The notes below the pieces were generated by a model. The model made no database searches, was not told the origin of the DNA, and worked only from the letters and a program-made list of their open reading frames with translations. The position numbers and the translations under genes are program-made. DNA of 12,479 nucleotides. Source: Prevotella sp. UBA3294. GTDB lineage: Bacteria; Bacteroidota; Bacteroidia; Bacteroidales; Bacteroidaceae. The stretch's first letter is position 1. Every line of letters begins with the position of its first letter. Location: assembly GCA_002361535.1 (NCBI GenBank), contig DETG01000126.1, positions 32,860 to 45,338 on the forward strand, given 5' to 3'. Of this stretch, positions 1 through 4,905 are shown piece by piece.

Positions 1-123
1 TTGGGAGGGCAGGGGTGGGCTCCCTATCCGCATGGTACTCCCTCCCTTTGGGAGGGCAGGGGTGGGCCTCCTGTCCGCATGGCACTCCCCTCCCATCGTA
101 GGGGAGGGGCAAGGGGTGGGGTC
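1..123 (+). repeat. Tandem G-rich repeat, three units (first truncated by window edge)
   Basis: Three successive units each end in four G-runs separated by 1-3 bases: G-runs at 3-19, 50-66 and 101-121. The unit period is 47 then 51 bp. Each complete unit starts with TCCGCATGG (27-35 and 74-82), continues with a C-rich block (CTCCCTCCC or CTCCCCTCCC) and then its G-rich near-complement, so a unit can form a hairpin, and the G-rich strand fits the pattern of an intramolecular G-quadruplex. The same unit recurs once at 4774-4821, so it is a dispersed as well as a tandem repeat. No protein is credible here; reading frames through it are compositional artefacts. Function unknown. Confidence 0.85.
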
Positions 124-172
124 AGTAATATTCATACATGTATCTTCATATCTTTTTGAGAATTCCATGCAC

Positions 173-200
173 AAAAAAGGAGCAGCCTCACGACTGCTCC
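173..200 (-). terminator. Rho-independent terminator for the minus-strand genes at 257-763
   Basis: A perfect 7-bp stem (GGAGCAG 179-185 with CTGCTCC 194-200) and an 8-nt loop are followed, reading on the minus strand, by six T residues (the A-run 173-178). It lies about 55 nt past the stop codon of the 64-aa minus-strand gene, the expected place for its transcript end. Confidence 0.85.
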
Positions 201-256
201 CTAACATATTTAACTCAAAAATATAAAAAAGTTTATTACTTCCTTGTATAGATTCG

Positions 257-451
257 TTATTCTCCGTCTCCCCAGAGATCCATGTTACCTGTGTCCGTTC
301 CCCAAAGATCGCCGATTTCATCGTCGAATTCCATATCGGTGTTCTCCTTGGCAACGAACTGATCATCAAGACCTGTGCTATCCGTATTCATCAGACTCTC
401 CATGATGGTGGGAACCTTCACTGTCTCTGGTTTTACATATATCTTTTTCAT
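257..451 (-). CDS. Small acidic Bacteroidetes peptide of the MKK-Y-KP type, 64 aa
   Basis: The product starts MKKIYVKPETVKV and becomes strongly acidic, ending with two DLWG repeats (residues about 48-51 and 58-61) in a Gly/Asp-rich tail. It has no signal peptide, membrane segment or enzyme motif. The MKK-x-Y-x-KP start followed by a short hydrophobic stretch and a Ser/Met/Leu patch resembles many short, uncharacterised Bacteroidales proteins whose role is unknown; some have been considered possible precursor peptides, but no maturation enzyme is visible in this window. An A/G-rich stretch (AAGGGAAAAGAA) directly precedes the ATG. It begins 45 bp after the stop of a degraded secreted-protein gene on the same strand, and a clear terminator follows it. 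No promoter matching TAnnTTTG is visible in the 45-bp gap, so it may be read from further upstream. Confidence 0.65.
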   Translation of the reverse strand: MKKIYVKPETVKVPTIMESLMNTDSTGLDDQFVAKENTDMEFDDEIGDLWGTDTGNMDLWGDGE

Positions 452-496
452 TTCTTTTCCCTTTTCGAATTGCTATAGTTTTTATCAAGATGTTAT

Positions 497-861
497 CTAT
501 TTCACATAAATTTTCTTACCGTTTCGGATATACACACCCTTCGTGGTGGGCTTAGCGACCCTCACACCTTGCAGGGTATAAAAGGTATCGTTCTTGTATT
601 CCTCATTCTCGTTGGCTTTCTTGATCTCTGTAGCCACACCTTCACCGAACACGTCCTCTAACTCCATGTCAAATACCATAGATATTTTTGAATACTGTGA
701 AGGTGCTGCACCATTAGTGGCATCCTGTGAAGCATGAGTAGTTTCATCTTTCCAGTGGAACATACTGGCAGGAAGCCGTTACCGGGCGCATACACCCAAC
801 GACACGGGCAAAGATTTTGAAGAATTGATAAATATTCGTTTTTCATCAAATCGTACCCCAT
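497..861 (-). pseudogene. 3' remnant of a secreted/surface protein gene with a Prevotella-type C-terminal tail
   Basis: The open part (497-763) encodes 88 residues ending in FYTLQGVRVAKPTTKGVYIR followed by NGKKIYVK and the stop. This is the C-terminal block (L-G-x-RV-x-P-KG-YI-x-NGKK) found at the end of many secreted Prevotella proteins, thought to act in sorting or anchoring. In such proteins it follows hundreds of residues, but here only a short acidic stretch precedes it. Just upstream of the first Met the frame is closed by TAA, while the neighbouring frame (658-861) reads VYAPGNGFLP before diverging, so a frameshift near 765-785 could join GNGFLP to the tail. No signal peptide, start region or promoter is seen. 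I infer a truncated, frameshifted remnant; a short independently expressed tail protein is less likely. Confidence 0.55.
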
Positions 862-1052
862 TTCGTAACAAATAGACCCCCTAAGACCTTTCCTTTGAGG
901 TCATGACGGCTTTATTTCCCCGAAACTGCCCCTGGCCATTTTTTCTCCTTAAAATCAGGGGCTATGCGCCCAATGATCGCGTTGCTGGGTGTCGAAATGT
1001 TGCAAAATGGGGCACGTTTTGTAGAACGGCCTCATTTTGTGCGCCTTTACTC
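862..1052. other. Non-coding spacer with hairpins
   Basis: No credible gene is seen between the minus-strand remnant and the promoter at 1053. The 63-codon frame at 903-1094 has no family features and runs through hairpin sequence. Two structures stand out: a 7-bp stem GCCCCTG/CAGGGGC (928-934 with 956-962, 21-nt T-rich loop), and the longer hairpin at 1003-1039 described separately. The character of this DNA suggests repeat-derived sequence, but no second copy lies in this window. Confidence 0.5.
1003..1039. repeat. Long imperfect palindrome (15-bp stem) upstream of the small-RNA promoter
   Basis: CAAAATGGGGC (1003-1013) pairs with GCCTCATTTTG (1029-1039) over 11 bp with one G-T pair; after a single bulged A, CGTT (1015-1018) pairs with AACG (1025-1028), leaving the loop TTGTAG. 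It ends 13 bp before the -33 element of the promoter at 1053-1082. It has no T-tract, so it is not a typical terminator. It could be a regulator-binding palindrome or part of a dispersed repeat; the sequence does not decide. Confidence 0.55.
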
Positions 1053-1082
1053 TTGCAGGAAATGGAATTTGTTGTAAATTTG
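1053..1082 (+). promoter_or_regulatory. Bacteroidetes-type promoter
   Basis: TTG (1053-1055) is followed after 19 bp by TAAATTTG (1075-1082), matching the Bacteroidetes primary-sigma consensus TTTG/TTG-19 to 21-TAnnTTTG. Transcription would begin near 1089 and meet the terminator at 1249-1281. Confidence 0.7.
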
Positions 1083-1088
1083 CAGCAG

Positions 1089-1281
1089 AAATAGATTTCA
1101 AGTAGGTGTTAAAAGATATCACAATTGACCAAGTTTTGACGGGGATTCGTTTTAGCAGTTAGTTTAAAATACAATGTGTTATGCAGAACAGTTTTGATAT
1201 TGCAAAGGAATAATAGCTTTTCAATAACTAATAGTTTATGTTATTATCAAAAAGGATTTGTCGGGAGACAAATCCTTTTTT
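1089..1281 (+). ncRNA. Candidate small RNA, about 190 nt, unassigned family
   Basis: The unit is bounded by a consensus promoter (1053-1082) and a very strong terminator (1249-1281). Inside it only very short ORFs occur (8 and 10 codons from the ATGs near 1178 and 1182), so it is probably not protein-coding. It is A/T-rich; one inner hairpin can be drawn (AATAAC near 1223 with GTTATT near 1240). It is not the leader of dapB in the simple sense, because dapB has its own good promoter downstream of the terminator. The length and stand-alone character would fit a housekeeping RNA such as 6S RNA, but I cannot show the 6S fold and do not assign it. The exact ends are inferred from promoter and terminator spacing. 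Confidence 0.5.
1249..1281 (+). terminator. Strong intrinsic terminator, A/T-flanked and usable in both directions
   Basis: AAAAAGGATTTGTC (1249-1262) pairs perfectly with GACAAATCCTTTTT (1267-1280) around the tetraloop GGGA, with a T-tract of six at 1276-1281. It ends the candidate small RNA. The matching A-tract on the left arm means it could also stop minus-strand transcripts. Confidence 0.9.
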
Positions 1282-1337
1282 GTGCTTGTGCGGAATCATA
1301 TTAAAATTGCAATTATGTTTAAAAAAGATGTATTTAT

Positions 1338-1368
1338 TTTGATATGTGACTGATTTACACTACTTTTG
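1338..1368 (+). promoter_or_regulatory. Promoter of the dapB-lepB operon
   Basis: TTTG (1338-1341), a 19-bp spacer and TACTTTTG (1361-1368) fit the Bacteroidetes consensus exactly. The start of transcription is expected near 1375, leaving a leader of about 16 nt before the dapB ATG at 1391. This also rules out the in-frame ATG at 1346, which lies inside the promoter. Confidence 0.8.
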
Positions 1369-1390
1369 CAGATCATTAAATGCAATTATT

Positions 1391-2170
1391 ATGAAGATAG
1401 CTTTAATCGGCTACGGTAAGATGGGCAAAATGATTGAAGAAATCGCCAAAAGCCGCGGCCACGAGATCGTTAGTATTATCGACATTGACAATCAGGAGGA
1501 GTTCGAAAGTGATGCTTTCGCTTCGGCTGATGTGGCAATAGAGTTCACGGCACCACAGGCTGCCTATGGTAATTATCTGAAAGCTTTTGCCAAGGGGGTG
1601 AAAGTGGTTTCGGGCAGTACGGGATGGATGAAGGAGCATGGTGATGATGTAAGGCGGATGTGTTCGGAGGAAGGCAGGACACTGTTCTGGGCTTCCAACT
1701 TCTCCATCGGCGTGGCCATCTTCTCGGCTGTGAACCGTTACTTAGCCAAGATCATGAATCAGTTCCCGCAATATGAGGTGAGCATGGAGGAGACACACCA
1801 TGTGCATAAGCTCGACCATCCCAGTGGTACGGCCATCACCTTGGCAGAGCAGATCATTGAGAATATCGACCGTAAGAAGGAGTGGGTAGTAGGGAAGGTG
1901 GTGAACCCCGATGGTTCAGTAAACTGCTGTCATACAGCAGTTAATGGGACAGAGGGAGAGCAGGCATCCGATGCGCTGACCATCGACAGCATCCGCCGCG
2001 GCGAGGTGCCGGGTATCCATACCATCCGCTACGACAGTGATGCCGACATGATCACCATCACCCACGATGCCCACAGTCGCCGTGGCTTTGCCTTGGGTGC
2101 CGTGCTTGCTGCCGAATACACGAAGGAGCATGAAGGACTGCTCACGATTAGCGATATGTTTAATTTCTGA
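1391..2170 (+). CDS. dapB: 4-hydroxy-tetrahydrodipicolinate reductase
   Basis: DapB reduces 4-hydroxy-tetrahydrodipicolinate with NAD(P)H in the cytoplasmic diaminopimelate/lysine pathway, which feeds peptidoglycan. The 259-aa product has the N-terminal Rossmann nucleotide-binding motif GYGKMG (residues 7-12) and the family active-site segment THHVHKLDHPSGTA (135-148), with the HH pair at 136-137, Lys140 and the PSGTA substrate loop. The C-terminal end (GEVPGIHTIRYDS, HSRRGFALGA) is typical of Bacteroidetes DapB. The start at 1391 is chosen over the upstream frame start at 1346 because MKIALIGYG is the normal DapB N-terminus and the promoter overlaps 1346. Unusual: residues about 176-194 look like extra sequence relative to Bacteroidetes relatives as I remember them, and seven codons of it form a perfect palindrome (1922-1942). 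lepB follows after 32 bp and is probably cotranscribed. Confidence 0.95.
   Translation: MKIALIGYGKMGKMIEEIAKSRGHEIVSIIDIDNQEEFESDAFASADVAIEFTAPQAAYGNYLKAFAKGVKVVSGSTGWMKEHGDDVRRMCSEEGRTLFWASNFSIGVAIFSAVNRYLAKIMNQFPQYEVSMEETHHVHKLDHPSGTAITLAEQIIENIDRKKEWVVGKVVNPDGSVNCCHTAVNGTEGEQASDALTIDSIRRGEVPGIHTIRYDSDADMITITHDAHSRRGFALGAVLAAEYTKEHEGLLTISDMFNF
1922..1942. repeat. Perfect in-frame palindrome within dapB
   Basis: AACTGCTGT (1922-1930) and ACAGCAGTT (1934-1942) are exact reverse complements around a 3-nt loop CAT. The 21 nt fall exactly on seven codons, N178-C-C-H-T-A-V184, in a loop region between the catalytic segment and the C-terminal strands of DapB. It can form a stable 9-bp hairpin in the mRNA. 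Confidence 0.75.
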
Positions 2171-2202
2171 GAAATCTGAATATTCCGAATAATTTGAGAG
2201 TA

Positions 2203-3645
2203 ATGGAAACAAAGAAGAAACTGAATCCGACAGTGCAATGGGCGAAGTTCATCGCCGTGCTGGTGCTCTACCTGCTGTTCCTCTATTGGGTGAAGAGCTG
2301 GTGGGGCTTGCTGGTGGTGCCTTTCATCTATGATATCTACATCACGAAGAAGATCAAGTGGCAGTGGTGGAAAGAGAGCGAAGGTCCTGTGAAGTTTGTC
2401 ATGTCGTGGGTGGACGCGCTGGTGTTCGCTTTGGTGGCAGTCTATTTCATCAACCAGTTCTTTTTCCAGAACTACGTCATTCCATCGAGTTCTTTGGAGA
2501 AGTCGTTGCTGACAGGCGACTACCTCTTCGTATCGAAGGTGTCGTACGGTCCGCGTATCCCGCAGACACCGCTCACCATGCCGCTCACACAGCATACGCT
2601 GCCGGTGATCGGATGTAAGAGCTATATCGAATGGCCCCACTGGGACTACCGGAGGGTGAAGGGCCTGGGCAAGGTGCAGCTCAACGACATCGTGGTGTTC
2701 AACTATCCCGCTGGTGACAGTATCCTCACGGAACAGCCGTTCCAGACGGAATACTACAATATGGCGTATAACTACGGTCAGCAGATCTATGTGAAGGAAT
2801 ATGGGAATCCTGATTTCTCCACCATGTCGGATACGCTGATCTATGACTTATATAATAAGGTGTATGCCTTGGGAAGCAGTTATCTCCACGAGAACTCCAT
2901 GGCACTGAAGATGGGAGAGGTGGCAGCACGTCCCACCGACCGGCGTGAGAACTATGTGAAACGCTGTGTAGGACTGCCCGGACAGACACTGCAGATCAAA
3001 GACCGTATCGTCTATCTCGACGGTAAGGCCAACAAAGAACCGGATGAGGTGCAGTATTCCTACTATGTGAAACTGAAACAACCTCTGCCCGAGGAGGTGA
3101 TGAAGGAGTACCAGATCAGTATGGAACAGCTGCGCGACCTGAATCAGCTCAATTACATGCCGCTTACACAGTCGGCCAGGAAAGCCTTGGAGAGTAGGAA
3201 AGACTTAGTGGAGAGTATCCGGCTGAATACCGATGCCCCTGTGGGAGAGGTATATCCCCGAAATGCTAACACGGGGTGGACACGTGATAACTACGGTCCG
3301 GTATGGATTCCTGCCAAAGGGAAGAGCATCCAGCTGAACATGAAGAATATCGCCGTATATGAACGCCCCATCCGTGTGTATGAGGGGAACGACCTGAAGG
3401 TGGAGAACGGAAAGATCTTCATCAACGGGAAAGAGGCGAAGGAATATACCTTCAAGCTCGACTACTACTGGATGATGGGTGATAACCGCCATAACTCTGC
3501 TGACTCCCGTTACTGGGGATTCGTGCCAGAAGATCATATCGTGGGAAAGCCGATCTTCATCTGGTGGAGCTCTGATCCCGACCGTGGCGGTATCGGCGGC
3601 ATCCGATGGAATCGCCTGTTTCGGTGGGTGGATAAGATCAAGTAG
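2203..3645 (+). CDS. lepB: Signal peptidase I, long Bacteroidetes type
   Basis: LepB is the membrane serine/lysine protease (family S26) that cleaves signal peptides of exported proteins on the outer face of the inner membrane. The 480-aa product has two N-terminal hydrophobic segments (about residues 14-47), a third membrane segment (about 68-88), then the Ser box IPSSSLEKSLLTGD (nucleophile Ser97 by alignment to the usual S-x-S-M-x-P-T-L box), the Lys box ENYVKRCVGLPG (general base Lys253) and the C-terminal box MMGDNRHNSADSRYWG (GDNR at 426-429). It is longer than enterobacterial LepB because of an insert of about 130 residues between the Lys box and the GDNR box, usual in this phylum. The ATG at 2203 is preferred to the TTG three codons upstream. 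It lies 32 bp after dapB and 41 bp before a degenerate paralogue. Confidence 0.95.
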   Translation: METKKKLNPTVQWAKFIAVLVLYLLFLYWVKSWWGLLVVPFIYDIYITKKIKWQWWKESEGPVKFVMSWVDALVFALVAVYFINQFFFQNYVIPSSSLEKSLLTGDYLFVSKVSYGPRIPQTPLTMPLTQHTLPVIGCKSYIEWPHWDYRRVKGLGKVQLNDIVVFNYPAGDSILTEQPFQTEYYNMAYNYGQQIYVKEYGNPDFSTMSDTLIYDLYNKVYALGSSYLHENSMALKMGEVAARPTDRRENYVKRCVGLPGQTLQIKDRIVYLDGKANKEPDEVQYSYYVKLKQPLPEEVMKEYQISMEQLRDLNQLNYMPLTQSARKALESRKDLVESIRLNTDAPVGEVYPRNANTGWTRDNYGPVWIPAKGKSIQLNMKNIAVYERPIRVYEGNDLKVENGKIFINGKEAKEYTFKLDYYWMMGDNRHNSADSRYWGFVPEDHIVGKPIFIWWSSDPDRGGIGGIRWNRLFRWVDKIK

Positions 3646-3686
3646 GTGAAAAATGAGGTGAAAGGAGAAAGGATGAGCGTTGAAAG

Positions 3687-4094
3687 ATGATGAAGGACGT
3701 ACTGAAGTTCATGGTGGTGCTGGCAGCAGCTGTCATGGTGATGCTGCTGGTAAGGACGTATGCCTTCACTATCTACCGGGTGACGAGCGATAACTTGGCA
3801 CCACGGGTGATGCAAAGCACCAGGGTGATGGTGAACAAGCTCTGTAAGAATGCCTTCGAACGGGGCGACCTGATCGTCTTTCATACCGACTCCTCATATA
3901 TCGGTGTCATCGAGCAATTGCCCGGTGATACCGTCATGATCAATCATCAAGAGTATGTGTTGCCAGATAACTGCAGCTGTCATGACTGTGACTGCTTAGA
4001 GAATAACTGCTACTTGGTGAATCAGGGTAAGGGGCAGACGGTGGTGCGGCAGCAGGAGATCGTGGGTGCTGCATACGTCTTGCATTTCAAATAA
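3687..4094 (+). CDS. Degenerate signal-peptidase-I paralogue, membrane-anchored, cysteine-rich, probably catalytically inactive
   Basis: The 135-aa product has an N-terminal membrane segment (about residues 6-23) and an S26-like core. Aligned with the LepB encoded just upstream, VTSDNLAP...VMVNK matches IPSSSLEK...LFVSK with identical spacing (15 residues from the nucleophile to the Lys), placing Asn36 where LepB has its nucleophilic Ser. SYIGVIEQLPGDTV matches NYVKRCVGLPGQTL, placing Gly73 at the catalytic Lys. The GDNR box is absent; the end reads CYLVNQGKGQTVVRQQEIVG. A Cys cluster (Cys96, 98, 101, 103, 108) lies just before it, on the predicted periplasmic side. By sequence it should not cleave signal peptides. 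It may assist or regulate LepB, or have a separate structural or metal-binding role; this is inference. ATG at 3687 follows GAAAG; the adjacent ATG at 3690 is an alternative. wbqC starts 8 bp downstream. Confidence 0.8.
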   Translation: MMKDVLKFMVVLAAAVMVMLLVRTYAFTIYRVTSDNLAPRVMQSTRVMVNKLCKNAFERGDLIVFHTDSSYIGVIEQLPGDTVMINHQEYVLPDNCSCHDCDCLENNCYLVNQGKGQTVVRQQEIVGAAYVLHFK

Positions 4095-4102
4095 GCAACG
4101 AG

Positions 4103-4738
4103 ATGACACAGAACAAAGGGGTGCTGCTTTCTTCCTGCTACTTCGGACCGGTACAGTGGTATCAGAAACTGTTCCGATATGAGGTGGTATATATAGAAAG
4201 GTGTGAGAGCTTTATCAAGCAGACATTCCGTAACCGCTGTGTCATTGCTACGACCAACGGGCCGCAGGCACTGAGTATCCCCGTGAGCTATCCGCCTACA
4301 GAGCAGGAAGGAGAGGCTCATCCTCTCATCCACATGCGTATCAGTGACCATGCCAACTGGAGACATGTACACTGGAACGCCCTGCAGAGTGCCTACGGCG
4401 ACAGTCCGTTCTTTGATTATTATGCCGACGACCTGCTGCCGTTCTTCGAGAAACGATGGGAGAATCTCTTCGACTTTAACATGGAGATCACTTATAAGAT
4501 GTGCGAGTTGTTGGACATCCACCCTAAGATCTTGTTTACCGAACACTACCAGCAGGAGGCTTCTTCGGGATGTTCCGACTTCCGCTATGCCATACGTCCC
4601 AAACATCCAATGCCCGATCCTGACTTCATGGCGAAGCCGTATTATCAGGTGTATCAGCAGAAATGGGGATTTCAGCCCAACCTGAGTATCCTCGACTTGC
4701 TGTTCAATATGGGTAATGAGAGCATTCTATATCTGTAG
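4103..4738 (+). CDS. WbqC-like family protein
   Basis: This 211-aa protein has the hallmarks of the WbqC-like family: an N-terminal SSCYFGPVQWYQKL (residues 10-23), and the central NWRHVHWNALQSAYGDSPFF (85-104) followed by YYADDLLPFF. Members occur in O-antigen and glycan clusters (the family is named after WbqC) and are presumed to act in sugar-nucleotide or acyl-transfer chemistry, but the reaction is not established for this type. No signal peptide or membrane segment is seen, so it should be cytoplasmic. It starts 8 bp after the LepB paralogue and closes the dapB-lepB operon; to my knowledge this order recurs in Bacteroidales. No clear intrinsic terminator follows; the G-rich repeat at 4774-4821 is the first structured element downstream. 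Confidence 0.85.
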   Translation: MTQNKGVLLSSCYFGPVQWYQKLFRYEVVYIERCESFIKQTFRNRCVIATTNGPQALSIPVSYPPTEQEGEAHPLIHMRISDHANWRHVHWNALQSAYGDSPFFDYYADDLLPFFEKRWENLFDFNMEITYKMCELLDIHPKILFTEHYQQEASSGCSDFRYAIRPKHPMPDPDFMAKPYYQVYQQKWGFQPNLSILDLLFNMGNESILYL

Positions 4739-4773
4739 TCATCGTTAAGTCTTTTATTGTGTAGGGTCCACTA

Positions 4774-4821
4774 TCCGCATGGCGCTCCCCTCCCATCAAG
4801 GGGAGGGGCAGGGGTGGGGTC
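4774..4821 (+). repeat. Dispersed copy of the G-rich repeat
   Basis: This single unit has the same start (TCCGCATGG), C-rich block (CTCCCCTCCC), short spacer ATCAA and four G4 runs (4800-4803, 4805-4808, 4811-4814, 4816-4819) as the third unit of the array at 74-123, in the same orientation; similarity also reaches a few bases beyond both ends (CTATCCGC on the left, GTAAT on the right). It lies 35 bp after wbqC and about 85 bp before the ATG of the large secreted protein, where no consensus promoter can be seen. It may act as a 3' structure for the operon, a 5' element for the next gene, or neither. Confidence 0.85.
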
Positions 4822-4905
4822 TGTAATGGAACGATATGGTGTCGCTCTTCCGTGACAGGGAGTACAAAACAGCTTTCTTCCCGTCCTTTGGAAAAACAAT
4901 CCGTT

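Noticed and set aside
1..123. CRISPR array
   Set aside because: The units are themselves near-identical throughout with no unique spacers, and no cas genes are near.
32..226. A 64-codon plus frame through the G-rich repeats
   Set aside because: It is driven by repeat composition, overlaps the minus-strand terminator and has no recognisable protein features.
903..1094. 63-codon plus frame before the small-RNA unit
   Set aside because: It runs across the 1003-1039 palindrome and the promoter, with no ribosome binding site or family features.
1089..1281. Lysine riboswitch controlling dapB
   Set aside because: The characteristic lysine-riboswitch core was not found, riboswitches of this class are not expected in this phylum, and dapB has its own promoter past the terminator.
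1346..1390. Upstream in-frame start of dapB
   Set aside because: The extra 15 residues are encoded within the consensus promoter, and the DapB N-terminus is at 1391.
2029..2640. 203-codon minus-strand frame
   Set aside because: It is antisense to dapB and lepB, His/Arg-rich as expected of a shadow, with no family features.
4022..4606. 194-codon minus-strand frame
   Set aside because: It is antisense to wbqC and the LepB paralogue and has no recognisable motif.
4852..4905. Upstream start of the 1025-aa protein
   Set aside because: It would place 18 hydrophilic residues before a clear signal peptide beginning at 4906.
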